Positions 36,204-45,594 are shown, counted from the first letter of the stretch. The stretch is DNA of 64,000 nucleotides from Streptomyces sp. 840.1 (GCF_003751445.1 NZ_RJUU01000002.1:682001-746000), one strand, 5' to 3'. The notes: generated by a model not told the origin, from the letters alone. Translations and numbers: made by a program.

Positions 36204-36866
36204 ATGGATGCCCAGCTGACCGCCTTCCTCGGAGTCGCCGCCGCCATGGTCGCGCTGCCCGGAGCGGATTTCACCGTCGTCGTACGCAACGCTCTGGCCT
36301 CACGGTCGGCGGGGGTGGCGACCGCGCTCGGCGTGGCCGGGGGGCTGCTCGTCCACACCGCGCTCGCCGTGGCCGGGCTGGCCGCCGTGCTGGTGGCGGT
36401 GCCGGTGCTGTTCCGCACGGTGCAACTCCTGGGCGGGGCGTACGTCCTCTACCTGGGCATCAGCGCGCTGCGCTCGGCCCGGCACCGAAAGGGGCCGACG
36501 AACGGCACCGGGACCACGACGGACCACCCCGACGGCATGGCGAGCGCGGAGGCCGCCGTCGGGACCCGGCGCGCACTGCGCCAGGGCTTCCTGACCAACG
36601 CGCTGAACCCCAAGGCGCCGGTGCTCTTCCTCAGCCTGCTTCCGCAGTTCGTCCCGGCCGGGGCCGCCCCGCTGCCCAGGACGGTGCTGCTCGCCGCGAT
36701 CGTCGTGCTGCTGGCCCTGATCTGGTTCCCGGCCGTGGCGCTCCTGGTGGACCGGCTGGGCCGGTGGCTGCGCCGGCCGCGAACCGCCCGCGCGATCGAG
36801 GGCGGCAGCGGCGCGGCACTCACCGTGCTGGGGGCGGTGCTGGTGACCGGCACCCTGCTGCACTGA
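36204..36866 (+). CDS. LysE/RhtB-family exporter
   Basis: 220 residues from an ATG at 36204 with GGTGGAG upstream. Five to six hydrophobic segments, the N-terminal PGADFTVVVRNALASRS loop (the family's G-x-x-x-x-G/P region) and the second-half LTNALNPKAPVLFLSLLP motif identify a LysE/RhtB exporter of amino acids or homoserine lactone-like compounds. A polar Thr/Gly-rich cytosolic loop sits near residues 95-118. It is divergent from the LysR-type gene. Confidence 0.9.
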   Translation: MDAQLTAFLGVAAAMVALPGADFTVVVRNALASRSAGVATALGVAGGLLVHTALAVAGLAAVLVAVPVLFRTVQLLGGAYVLYLGISALRSARHRKGPTNGTGTTTDHPDGMASAEAAVGTRRALRQGFLTNALNPKAPVLFLSLLPQFVPAGAAPLPRTVLLAAIVVLLALIWFPAVALLVDRLGRWLRRPRTARAIEGGSGAALTVLGAVLVTGTLLH

Positions 36867-36900
36867 CGGGAGACGTCCGTCCGGTGGGGGAGCGGTGGAG

Positions 36901-37374
36901 TCAGCCGACCCGGCCGTAGTAGACGCTCCTGGTCCAGATCTTCTCCAGCCGCACCACGGCGCCGGTCTTCGGCGAGTGCCAGATCTTGCCGCTGCCCGCG
37001 TAGATGCCCACGTGGAAGATGCTGCGGCCCGAATGGAAGAAGACCAGATCGCCGCGTTGCCGCTTCGACGCCGAGATGTGGCGGGTCTTGTTGTACTGCT
37101 GCTGGGCCGTGCGCGGGAGCTTCTTGCCCGCCTTCTTGAACGAGTAGAGCGTCAGCCCGGAGCAGTCGAAACGGCTGGGTCCGGTGGCGCCCCACCGGTA
37201 GGGCGATCCCTTCTTCGACGCGGCGATGTTGAGCGCCTTCATCGAATGAGTCGCGGCCTGGGCGTCGGTCACGGCGCCGGGGACGAACAGCGTGCCGCCG
37301 ACGGCGGCGAGCGTCATGATCGAGGCCGTCGTGGCCCGAGCGAGGAGAGACGGGACATGAACCTGCGCAGTCAT
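36901..37374 (-). CDS. Secreted NlpC/P60 cell-wall hydrolase
   Basis: 157 residues from an ATG at 37374 with AAGGG upstream. The N-terminal signal peptide (about 1-40) has a hydrophobic core TASIMTLAAVGGTLFV and an Ala-x-Ala site in DAQAATHS. The NlpC/P60 domain starts at GSPYRWGATGPSRFDCSGL, with the catalytic Cys in DCSG. The catalytic His is in IFHVGIYAGSG, and a polar third residue is in IWHSPKTG. It should cleave stem peptides of peptidoglycan outside the cell. A c-di-AMP riboswitch leader precedes it, as for other streptomycete wall hydrolases. Confidence 0.92.
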   Translation of the reverse strand: MTAQVHVPSLLARATTASIMTLAAVGGTLFVPGAVTDAQAATHSMKALNIAASKKGSPYRWGATGPSRFDCSGLTLYSFKKAGKKLPRTAQQQYNKTRHISASKRQRGDLVFFHSGRSIFHVGIYAGSGKIWHSPKTGAVVRLEKIWTRSVYYGRVG

Positions 37375-37384
37375 GCGCAACCCT

Positions 37385-37600
37385 TCGTCAGCCGCCTGTG
37401 AAGGATGACCTGTCGGGTTCGGGCCGGCGAAGTCGCCCGGCCGCACAAGGCGGCTTCACCCCGAGGGACGACCGGAAGTCCGGTCGGCCCGTTGTGCTTG
37501 GGTCCTCCACTCCTGCCGATCCACTCCTGTCGACCAGGCATCCGGACAGCGGCAGGACTCGGCGTCCGCCCGGACCGCCCCGCCGCGGTGGCGGGGGCTT
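37385..37600 (-). promoter_or_regulatory. ydaO/yuaA-type c-di-AMP riboswitch
   Basis: Read on the minus strand, the leader shows the conserved ydaO blocks in order: CGGACGCCGAGTCCTGCCG (about 37551-37570), GGCAGGAG followed by GGAGGACCCAAG, CGGGGTGAAGCCGC (about 37450), and CCCGAACCCGACAGG near 37410-37425, then CCTTCACAGGCGG. These match the actinobacterial aptamers that sit before rpf and NlpC/P60 genes and switch expression off when c-di-AMP is high. The aptamer ends about 13 bases upstream of the start codon. Bases 37601-37879 beyond it hold only the presumed promoter. Confidence 0.85.
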
Positions 37601-37879
37601 GTCGTCCCAGGGATCTTGACTCACCGAACGCCGGATTTCCGAGGTGAAACGGTGATATGTGAGGCTCGTCACGGCTGACCCGTTCGGGTGGACAGGGGGT
37701 CTTCTGGGGAGTCGCCGCACTTCTCCAGCCGTTGCGGTACCAGGGGTGGAACGGGAGATTTCACCCATGGTCCACCTCGAAAGCGCAAGTTGACCTGTCC
37801 CTCGTGCGAGGTAACACCTACGCCGAACGAGCGAGAGAAATTGATCCACCCGTCGGGCGTGTCGGCGCAGGGGAGTTGA

Positions 37880-38188
37880 TCAACTCGGCGGGTCGGGTGG
37901 CACGGTGAGCCGCCCGGCGCGGCGCTCGCCGTCCAGCACCCGTAACGCCCGCGTCAACGTGGCGGAGTGGATCTGCCTCTCGCCCCGCTCGTGCATCAGC
38001 GCGAGCGCGTCCCGAAGCGCCACCGCGTGCGAGGCGAGCGCCTGTGCGGCGCGCAAGGCGCCGTAGGTACTGTCCGCGCGGGCCGGGTTGATCCGGCCCA
38101 GCTGGTCGACGACCTCCAGATAGCGGTCGATGAACTCGCCCTCCGCGCGGGTCAGGGCGGGCAGCGGCGGGAAATCCGGTGGCTGCAT
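37880..38188 (-). CDS. Small helical protein downstream of clpP-like gene
   Basis: 102 residues from an ATG at 38188, seven bases after the stop of the ClpP-like gene, so probably cotranscribed. It is almost wholly helical (ALTRAEGEFIDRYLEVVDQL and ALRAAQALASHAVALRDALAL), with a basic Pro-rich C-terminus. No recognised domain. The tight linkage suggests a partner or adaptor of the ClpP-like protein, but nothing in the sequence proves it. Confidence 0.65.
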   Translation of the reverse strand: MQPPDFPPLPALTRAEGEFIDRYLEVVDQLGRINPARADSTYGALRAAQALASHAVALRDALALMHERGERQIHSATLTRALRVLDGERRAGRLTVPPDPPS

Positions 38189-38195
38189 CAGCGGT

Positions 38196-38831
38196 TCACC
38201 TCGTGACGGACGGCAGCGCCGCGGGCCCGCGGTTCTGCACGATGTGGTCGACCAGTCCGTACGCCTTGGCGCCCTCGGCGTCGAGGATGAGATCGCGATC
38301 GGTGTCGGCGGTGATCTCCTCGGCGGGGCGGCCGGTGTGACGGGCCAGCATGCCCGTCAGCATCTCGCGCATCCGCAGCAGTTCCCGCGCCTCGATCTCC
38401 AGGTCGGACGGCTGTCCCTGCACGGGCTCGGCGAGTTCGGGCTGCTGCACCACGACCCGCGCCCCGGGCAGCGCGTGCCGGCGGCCGGGAGCTCCCGCGG
38501 CCAGCAGCACGGCAGCGCCGGCACCCGCCTGGCCGAGGCAGAAGGTCTCCACCTCGCAGGTCAGGTACTCCATCGTGTCGTACACCGCCGTCATCGCCGC
38601 GAACGAGCCGCCGGGCGAGTTGATGTAGAGCTGGATGGGCCGGTCGGGTGCGTCGTACTCCAGGTACATGAACTGTGCGACCAGGTCACTGGCCGCGATG
38701 TCGTCGACCGGAGTGCCCAGGAAGATGACCCGTTCGGCCAGCAGCTTGGAGTACGGGTCCAGCGTGCGGGTCCCCTGGGACGTGCGCTCGGTGAACTCGG
38801 GCAGTACGTGGCGTGCGGCGGGGCGGTACAT
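38196..38831 (-). CDS. ClpP-family protein lacking catalytic Ser and His
   Basis: 211 residues from an ATG at 38831. The fold is clearly Clp[21 protein letters not shown] near residue 22, [20 protein letters not shown] near 66, and [21 protein letters not shown] near 180. The nucleophile motif normally GQAAS reads [13 protein letters not shown], so Ser is replaced by Ala. The HQP motif reads [11 protein letters not shown], so His is replaced by Gln. Two of three catalytic residues are therefore missing. It resembles ClpP3-type streptomycete paralogues otherwise. It may act like a ClpR pseudo-subunit in mixed rings. Confidence 0.9.
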   Translation of the reverse strand: MYRPAARHVLPEFTERTSQGTRTLDPYSKLLAERVIFLGTPVDDIAASDLVAQFMYLEYDAPDRPIQLYINSPGGSFAAMTAVYDTMEYLTCEVETFCLGQAGAGAAVLLAAGAPGRRHALPGARVVVQQPELAEPVQGQPSDLEIEARELLRMREMLTGMLARHTGRPAEEITADTDRDLILDAEGAKAYGLVDHIVQNRGPAALPSVTR

Positions 38832-39125
38832 GGCGAAGACCTCTCCTCCGGGGCGCGCGGGGGCCTGGGAAGGGCGCCGCGCGCGTCCGTAAAAAACGTA
38901 CAGGACGTACAGAACGTTCTGATGGGAGCATGGCCCAGTGATCCACTGAAGTCCAGTGCCGGAGCCCGTTGTTGCTGTTCGCCCAGCGTGGACATCCCGC
39001 GGATCCGCCACGCGGTTCTGATGAAAGGCTGCTCAGCCCCGCTGAAGCCGGGGGAGGGGTGGGGCGGTGAGGGACGACGCTCTCGAATCCCGGCCGCACC
39101 CGGGCGAATCAGGCCAGGGCCTGCA

Positions 39126-42038
39126 TCACGGCTTCGTCAGCCGGGTCGACCACGCACACAGGTCCGCCCGGTCGGCCGCGTCCGTCTTGTTCATCAGGCT
39201 GGCGATGTGCTTCTCGACCGTGCGGGGGGAGATGAACAGCCGGTCGGCGATGTCCTTGTTGCTCAGCCGGTCGGCGAGGAGCACGAACGCCTCGTACTCG
39301 CGCACGGTGACGCCGAGGGCCCGCAGTTGCTCGGGGATGCCGTCCGTGCCGCTGCGGTGCTGGTGCACGGGGGCGCCCAGTCTTCGCAGGGCGGCGCGGC
39401 AGGCGTTCGTGACGGCGGGCACCCCCTGCTCGTGGAAGTGGTGCTCGGCCCGCCTGAGCCAGGCCACCGGCTCGCCCCAGCCGTCCTCGTGCGCCGCGTC
39501 CGCGACCAGCCGCAGGCCCAGGTGCAGGGCGGCCGGGTACACGGCGGCATCGCGCAGCGCGGCACCGATGCGCTCGGCCGCCCGTTCGCCCTGCCCCCGG
39601 CGGCCGAGCAGGACGGCGTCCGCGAGCGCGACGAACTGGCGGTTCCAGCGCATCTGCCCGACCGCCGTGGCGGCGACGCGCTCCTGCCGGGCGCGGTCCG
39701 CGTCACCGGCCAGCACGTCCAGCAGCAGCCCCACCCCGTGCGTGCCGCTGAGGTGGTAGGTCGTCGGGTTGTGCCGCTCCAGCGCCGACACCGCCCCGAG
39801 CTCCGCCCGTGCCAGGTCCCGGTCCTCCTCCATCAGGGCGCAGAAGGCGCGGGCCATGCCCAGCGTGAGGGGCTCCTCCTGTGAACCGGCCCCCTCCCAT
39901 TCGGCGAAGGAGTCGAGAGCGGCCTGCATCGCCCGCCGGTCGCCCTGGTGTGCCTCCAGTGACGCCAGTGACATCAGGAGGTACCGGACGGCGGGGGCGA
40001 GCCCGAGCCTGCGCACGACCGCCAGGCCCTCGGTTGCGGCTTCCCGCGTCGCGTCGCGGGCGCCCCGCATCACCCCGTCCAGGACCAGGATGCCGTCCAC
40101 GGTGTGGACGATGCTGATCGAGCCCAGTCGCAGGGCCTCCTCCCGGGCGGACAGCAGCCCGGTGGTGTCGCCCTCCGCCAGCCAGTCGTTGCCGCCGATG
40201 CGGGTCGCCGCGTACATCCGCCGCAGCGGGAGCTGGTGCCGTTCCGCCGTCGACAGGGCCTTTTCGAGCATGGCCCTGGATTCGGACGGGTCCCGTTCGC
40301 GGGCCACGGTCGCCAGTAGCTCCCACGCCTGGCAGGCGACCGAGGGGAGCGCGAAACGGTCGGCGGCGGCGGCCGCCGACCGGGCGAGCTGCTCCGCGTG
40401 CTGTATGCGGTCGGTGCCCGGGGTGTCCAGGGCGAGGTAGGCGGCGGTGACGTCGACGGCCGCTGTCGCGGCACCGTCCGGGCTCGGCCCCAGTACCTCG
40501 CGGGCCCGGTCGATCTGCCGGTTCCCGTCGCTCCAGCGTCCCGCTGTGTGCGCCACCTTGGCCAGCCGGGTGTGCAGGACCGCCAGACGTGACGCGCCCA
40601 GCCCCGCGCTGTCCAGGGCGTGCAGATGCTCGACCAGGCCCAGGGCCCGGTCGAAGTCGCCGGATTCGGCCAGCGCGGGCAGCAGGTGCTCCAGCGCACC
40701 CGCCCGCTCCTGCGGGTCGCCGGCCCGCGCCAGCAGGGTTTCGGCCTGGCTGAGCAAGGTCACCGCCGAACCGAGCGCGCCCGCCGCCAGGGCCCGCCGC
40801 CCCGCCTCGGTGAACAGCTTGCCGGCCGCCGCGTCCTCGCCGGCCTCGGACCGCAGCCCCGCCGCGAGCGCGCACCACTCGCCGGGTAACTGCGGGTGCA
40901 GCTTCTCCACCGCCTCCGCTCCCTGCCGTGCCAGTTCGCAGCGCTGACTGGGAGTCAGCTGTGTGAACAGGGCTTCCACGGTGGGTGAGTGGCGAAAGGA
41001 GTACCAGTCGGGTGCGGGTTCGTCCGGGACCACCAGGCGAGCGGCGACGCCGGCGTGCAGATGGCTGAGGAGTTCCCGGTCGTCGACTCCCGTCATCCGC
41101 TGGAGCACGGTCAGCGGGAAGCGTCTGCCCAGTACGGCCGCCGCCGACAGCAGGGTCAGGCCCTCCGCACCCAGCCGCTCGATGCGGCGCAGGATTCCCC
41201 GGGCCAGGGCGGAGGAGACGTCGCCGCGCGGGTCACCGACCGTTCGCCAGCCTTCCGGGCCCTGCACCAGGGTCCCCGCGCTGATCATGGACTGGAGTAA
41301 CTCCTCCACCAGGTACGGGCTGCCCGCGCTGCCCTCCCACAGCCGCTCCAGCACCGGCGTGGGCACTTCCTCCGGGGAGGTGCCCAACTGGCCCGCCACC
41401 AGTTCGCGTACCTGGGGGCGGGTCAGCGGCGGCAGTTCCACGACCGAGGCCGCGCCGCGCCGGCGGGCCGACTGGGCGAGATCCAGGGCGTCGCTGAAGT
41501 CCGTGCGGACGGTGGCGAGCAGCAGGACCGGGCTGTACTCCAGGTTGTCCACGAGATACTCCAGGACGCCCAGTGTCTCGGGATCGGCGTCGTGCAGGTC
41601 CTCCAGCACCAGGAGCCGGCCCCGGCCGTGATCGGTGGCCATGAGCAGGCGCAGCACGGCCTCGCCCAGGATCACCATGGAACTGCTGTCGCCGGCCCCG
41701 GTGTTCCAGTCGGGTATCAGCCTTCCCAGCACGGGTCTGTACGGTCCGAGCGGCAGTTCGTCCAGTGGTTCACCGGTGCGGAACAGCGACATCAGCGCCT
41801 CGGTCAGCGGCCGGAAGGGCACCACTGGGCCGGTGGTGCTGCTGCGTCCCCGCAGGACGCCCATCCCGGCCCCGAGCGCACTGCCCACGGCCTCTGCCGC
41901 CAGCCGGGACTTGCCGGCCCCGGCCTCGCCCACCAGGAAGACCACTCCACCGCGCCCCTGCTGGGCATCCGACAACGCGCGCCCGAGCAGACCCAGTTGG
42001 GCATCTCGGCCGATGAGGGAAGGTGCTTGGGAACGCAT
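39126..42038 (-). CDS. LAL-type (large ATP-binding LuxR) transcriptional regulator with two TTA codons
   Basis: 970 residues from an ATG at 42038. An N-terminal AAA domain has Walker A VGEAGAGKSRLAAEAV near residue 37 and Walker B LLVLEDLHDADPETLG near 140. A long TPR-like middle follows. The C-terminal LuxR helix-turn-helix (about 905-965) has VTVREYEAFVLLADRLSNKD and ISPRTVEKHIASLM. LAL proteins activate clustered antibiotic genes. Codons 247 (41298-41300) and 384 (40887-40889) are TTA, so translation should depend on bldA. The gene lies downstream of the RiPP-type precursor on the same strand and is the likely pathway activator of the LanM block. Confidence 0.92.
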   Translation of the reverse strand: MRSQAPSLIGRDAQLGLLGRALSDAQQGRGGVVFLVGEAGAGKSRLAAEAVGSALGAGMGVLRGRSSTTGPVVPFRPLTEALMSLFRTGEPLDELPLGPYRPVLGRLIPDWNTGAGDSSSMVILGEAVLRLLMATDHGRGRLLVLEDLHDADPETLGVLEYLVDNLEYSPVLLLATVRTDFSDALDLAQSARRRGAASVVELPPLTRPQVRELVAGQLGTSPEEVPTPVLERLWEGSAGSPYLVEELLQSMISAGTLVQGPEGWRTVGDPRGDVSSALARGILRRIERLGAEGLTLLSAAAVLGRRFPLTVLQRMTGVDDRELLSHLHAGVAARLVVPDEPAPDWYSFRHSPTVEALFTQLTPSQRCELARQGAEAVEKLHPQLPGEWCALAAGLRSEAGEDAAAGKLFTEAGRRALAAGALGSAVTLLSQAETLLARAGDPQERAGALEHLLPALAESGDFDRALGLVEHLHALDSAGLGASRLAVLHTRLAKVAHTAGRWSDGNRQIDRAREVLGPSPDGAATAAVDVTAAYLALDTPGTDRIQHAEQLARSAAAAADRFALPSVACQAWELLATVARERDPSESRAMLEKALSTAERHQLPLRRMYAATRIGGNDWLAEGDTTGLLSAREEALRLGSISIVHTVDGILVLDGVMRGARDATREAATEGLAVVRRLGLAPAVRYLLMSLASLEAHQGDRRAMQAALDSFAEWEGAGSQEEPLTLGMARAFCALMEEDRDLARAELGAVSALERHNPTTYHLSGTHGVGLLLDVLAGDADRARQERVAATAVGQMRWNRQFVALADAVLLGRRGQGERAAERIGAALRDAAVYPAALHLGLRLVADAAHEDGWGEPVAWLRRAEHHFHEQGVPAVTNACRAALRRLGAPVHQHRSGTDGIPEQLRALGVTVREYEAFVLLADRLSNKDIADRLFISPRTVEKHIASLMNKTDAADRADLCAWSTRLTKP

Positions 42039-42139
42039 GATCTCGAAGCATAAATCAGAAATTCCGGAACCGCGGTGTGCCGTTCGGATTTCGATTCCGG
42101 TTGTCCGGCGGAGACCGCCGGGGATCGGCCACGGGGTGG

Positions 42140-42364
42140 CTACTGGGGCGCGGAGACGGAGGTGTCGATCGAGCTCAGCGTGATGACGATGCCGCTGGTG
42201 AGCACCATCCCGGCCAGGATGCGGGCACGGGCGCAGGCGCGGTTGCGGCCCGAGAGGGTGATGCCGCCGGCCACGTCCTGCTCCTCGACGGCGGACGGGA
42301 GTGCCTCGGTGTCCGCGGCGTTGGTGGCGGTGACGGACGCGGCGTGGCTGGAGTGCTGGTTCAT
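42140..42364 (-). CDS. Class II-type lanthipeptide precursor candidate with a single Cys
   Basis: 74 residues from an ATG at 42364 with GGAAG upstream. The acidic leader ends EEQDVAGG, the double-Gly cleavage site typical of class II precursors, leaving a 40-residue core. The core has one Cys (NRACARAR), a hydrophobic middle (ILAGMVLTSGIVITL) and a Ser/Thr-rich end (SSIDTSVSAPQ). It lies 131 bases downstream of the LanM gene on the same strand. With one Cys, at most one thioether ring can form, so most dehydrated residues would stay dehydrated or be modified otherwise. No LanT-type protease/transporter is nearby. Confidence 0.78.
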   Translation of the reverse strand: MNQHSSHAASVTATNAADTEALPSAVEEQDVAGGITLSGRNRACARARILAGMVLTSGIVITLSSIDTSVSAPQ

Positions 42365-42495
42365 GGGGAGACTTCCTTCGTGTGGGAGTGCGTGGGTGAG
42401 GGGTTGAGCGGAGACCACGGGAGAGCGAGGAGGAGCGGAAGGAAAGCGGAGGGAGCTGAGGGGAGCCGGGGACCGGCTGACCGCAGTGCTCGTTG

Positions 42496-45400
42496 TCAGC
42501 AGAGGGGCAGGGGGCTCGGACAGCGGTGCTCCAGCAGGAGCGCGGACGGGACGCGTGCGGGGGAACAGAGGCGGAGCAGTCCGTAGCCGATGCCGGCGAG
42601 GCCCGTCAGCATCCCGGGAGAGGACACCTGGTCCGGAGTGGCGCAGCGGTGCTGCTGCGCCTCGACGGTCGCGAGTACCCGGCCGGCGGTGCGGGTCAGA
42701 GCGGCGGACGCCGTTGCGTCGCCCCGGCCGGCCAGGACCGTCAGGGCCTCCAGCGCTCCCAAGGCACCGTGGCCCGCGCTGAGGTCGGGGCCGTGGCCGA
42801 GGGCGGCCAGCCGGGCGGCGAGGTCGCCTCGGACCGGCAGGTGCGCGGTGGCGGCGGCGATCCCGGGCAGGCCGGTGGTCCACGAGGGGCCGTGCGCGGC
42901 GGCGCCATCGGTGCCGGCCGAGCGCAGCAGCCCGGCCGCCACCTCCGGGTGCCCCGTTCCGTCCGCCCGGTGATCCGCGTGGCGCCACAGCGCCCAGCCG
43001 ATGCCGGCGGCGCCCTCGGCGAACTCCGCGGTGCCACCGCCCCGCGCGGCGGCGGGGGCCAGGGCGTCGGCCACCGCGTCGGCCAGCTCCAGGGACCGGT
43101 GGAGACCCGTCGCGTCGTGTGCGGCGACCGCTGCCGCCAGGGCGCCGGCCGCGCCGTCCGCGAACCCGGGGTCCGCGCAGCCCGTCACGGCGTGTCCGAG
43201 TGCGGTGAGCGCGTCGGGCAGCGAGTGGGCGAGGTCGGCGTCCAGGAGGGCCGACAGCCGTACCAGGCCGTAGAGGATGCCGCCGATCCCGTCGTACGCT
43301 CCCGGCCCCACCGCGGCGCACAGTTCGGGGTCGGCGGCCAGCATCTTCAGCAGGGCCGGCAGCGGCCGTACCGCCTCGTGGGCGAGTGCCGTGTAGCGGT
43401 CGGCGCCGGCGAGCAGCCCGGCCTGGGCCAGGAAGAGCGCGACACCGGTGTATCCCTGGGCGAGTCCGGCACCCATCGGCAGGACCGACCAGTGCCCGCC
43501 CGGCATGCGTTCCAGGCCGATCCAGTTGGTGCGGCCGCCGGACCGCACCGCGCGGGCGGCGATCTCGTCGGCGATCCCGCAGGCCGCGGCGAGCAGCCGG
43601 GACGGTTCCGGCACCACGGCCGGCATGGGGGCCGGCACCAGCTCGGAGCGCGGCCGGACCGACGGGGAGCCCGCCTCGCGTGCGGCCAGTGCGGCCGACA
43701 CGATCCATTCCTGGTCCCGGCAGTCGACCTCGTCCATCCGGGCGATCTTGGCGCGGACCGCGTTCAGACTCGGCACCGGCAGCACGTCCGCGACCCAGGT
43801 CCCACCGGCCGTCCGCACCGCCGAGCCGGACGGCCGGTGGACGAAGAGGGGGATGTCCCCGCGCCACAGGTCCTCGGTCTCGTGCTCCACCAGCCGGCCG
43901 CGTGCCGGGTCGTGCGCCGACTCGGTCCACAGCACCGCGAACGCGGCGTCCCGGACGAGCGCGTCGCCGAGCAGCGCCGGGTGGGTGGACTCCTCCAGCA
44001 GGGTCGAGTACAGCCGGGTGGAGCGGACGATCAGGCGTGCGGGGCTGCCGGCGTGCCGGTCCAACAGGCCGCCGGGCCGGGTGAGTTCCCCGCCGTGCGC
44101 GCGGATCGCGGCGTATGTGGTGCGGAAGCCGTCCAGCAGCGCGGCACGGTGATCGGCGCCCTGGAGGCGCTGCCCGCCGGGCAGCGGCTGGTTCTGTGCG
44201 GCCGGACTGACCACCGGGCCCCGTACGGCGCGCATGGTGTCCAGCCCGCTGTCCTCCCAGCGCAGTCCCTCGCTCGGGTACGTGCCTTCCTCGGTGCGGC
44301 CCAGCGCGGAGATGTCCAGCGCGCCGTGCTCACCGATCAGCAGGTAGGGCAGCAGGCACGTCCGGTACACGGAGGCCTGGAGGGCGTCGGCCGCCGGGTC
44401 GGCCTCGGCCGTGGTGGCCTGCGGCAGCCCGGTGTGCAGCAGGGTTTCGGCGTCCACCAGGACCGGCTGGCCGCCGGCGGCGATGAGGTTCTCGTAGTGC
44501 ATGTCCGCGCCGTCCACCGCGTACAGCAGAGCCAGCAGTGCGCCCTGGCGCCGGTAGAAGGCGTCCGCCTCGGTCACCGAGGCGCACAGGCGGTGCTCGA
44601 TGAACTCCAGCCAGCCGTGCTTCTGCCGCCGCACCGTGCGCGGGGTGCGCAGTTCGAGTCCGTCGACCCGGCCGGTGAGCCAGTGCGTCAGATCGTCCAG
44701 CAGTGCGTGCTGCCCCAGCGGACGCGGCTTGTAGACCACCCGCGATCCGTCCGCGAACTCCAGCACCGCCACCGAGCGCCCGCCGCAGTGGGCGTCGCCC
44801 CGGCCCAGTTCGACGCGGGTGAGCGGGCCGGGGTCGCGCCCGTCGAGCAGGACGCTCACCAGTTCCCCGCGGTCGGTGAGCAGCCGCAGACCCAGTTCGG
44901 CGACCGCGTCGGCAGCGTCCAGCGCCGTCCGCGCCAGCATCCGGGCCAGCACGGGATAAGCGGTGAACAGCGTCCGCAGGCCGTCCGCACCGCTGTTGGC
45001 GGCGAGGAAGGAGACGAAGCGGTCGCGGGGCGTGGCCCCTGCGAGCCGGCCGGCGCGCCGGGCGCCGTCCAGCTCGCGGACGAGTGTGCGGGCCGCCTGC
45101 CTGGTCATCCGGCTCAGCAGCGATCGCTCGAACGAGGCGCGCAGGACCGCCCGTTCCGCCAGGGGAAGCGGCGCCAGCCGCTCGTCGAGTGCGTCCGAGG
45201 CCGGCGCCATCAGCGGTGCCACGACCTGTGCGAACACCTCGGGCCCGGTGGCGTCCCCGCCCGGCGCCGGCCGGCCGGCGACGTGGGCACGGCCCAGGGC
45301 CTCTTCGACGTAACCGGCCCAGCGCGGCGTACCGGCACGGTCCGCGAGTCGCTCAGGAGCCTCCCCGGCGAGGGCCCACACGGCGAGTTCGTCGAGGCCC

Positions 45401-45594
45401 AGGTGAGCCAGCCGCGCCGCGAAGCCCGCCGCGTCCCCGACGGCCCACGGGGCGCGGCCGGAGGTGACGGTGGTGGATGACGCCGCCGGACGGCCGGGGG
45501 CGCCGACGCGCTCGGCGAGGGAGAGCGCTGGGGCCCACCAGGCGAGCGGCAGGTCCGCGCTTCGGGGCATCGGGGGTGCGGCTGATTCGGTCAC
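42496..45594 (-). CDS. LanM-type lanthipeptide synthetase, cyclase zinc cysteines missing
   Basis: 1,032 residues. GTG at 45594 chosen because GGGA lies at a usable distance; an ATG eight codons later is possible. The DUF4135 dehydratase domain (about 90-560) keeps VVYKPRPLGQHALLDDL, the catalytic DMHYENLI and VLVDAETLLH. RLIVRSTRLYSTLLEES supplies the Arg/Thr pair for phosphate elimination. The C-terminal LanC-like domain (about 680-1020) keeps GPGAYDGIGG and GMLTGLAGIGYGLLRL. The zinc-ligand sites read SWTTGLPGI (Cys expected after Trp) and LSAGHGALGALE (Cys expected before His). Dehydration looks possible; zinc-dependent cyclisation does not. Confidence 0.92.
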   Translation of the reverse strand: MTESAAPPMPRSADLPLAWWAPALSLAERVGAPGRPAASSTTVTSGRAPWAVGDAAGFAARLAHLGLDELAVWALAGEAPERLADRAGTPRWAGYVEEALGRAHVAGRPAPGGDATGPEVFAQVVAPLMAPASDALDERLAPLPLAERAVLRASFERSLLSRMTRQAARTLVRELDGARRAGRLAGATPRDRFVSFLAANSGADGLRTLFTAYPVLARMLARTALDAADAVAELGLRLLTDRGELVSVLLDGRDPGPLTRVELGRGDAHCGGRSVAVLEFADGSRVVYKPRPLGQHALLDDLTHWLTGRVDGLELRTPRTVRRQKHGWLEFIEHRLCASVTEADAFYRRQGALLALLYAVDGADMHYENLIAAGGQPVLVDAETLLHTGLPQATTAEADPAADALQASVYRTCLLPYLLIGEHGALDISALGRTEEGTYPSEGLRWEDSGLDTMRAVRGPVVSPAAQNQPLPGGQRLQGADHRAALLDGFRTTYAAIRAHGGELTRPGGLLDRHAGSPARLIVRSTRLYSTLLEESTHPALLGDALVRDAAFAVLWTESAHDPARGRLVEHETEDLWRGDIPLFVHRPSGSAVRTAGGTWVADVLPVPSLNAVRAKIARMDEVDCRDQEWIVSAALAAREAGSPSVRPRSELVPAPMPAVVPEPSRLLAAACGIADEIAARAVRSGGRTNWIGLERMPGGHWSVLPMGAGLAQGYTGVALFLAQAGLLAGADRYTALAHEAVRPLPALLKMLAADPELCAAVGPGAYDGIGGILYGLVRLSALLDADLAHSLPDALTALGHAVTGCADPGFADGAAGALAAAVAAHDATGLHRSLELADAVADALAPAAARGGGTAEFAEGAAGIGWALWRHADHRADGTGHPEVAAGLLRSAGTDGAAAHGPSWTTGLPGIAAATAHLPVRGDLAARLAALGHGPDLSAGHGALGALEALTVLAGRGDATASAALTRTAGRVLATVEAQQHRCATPDQVSSPGMLTGLAGIGYGLLRLCSPARVPSALLLEHRCPSPLPLC

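Noticed and set aside
42493..45480. 995-residue plus-strand open frame
   Set aside because: Antisense shadow of the LanM gene, Gln/Arg/Gly-rich with no fold.
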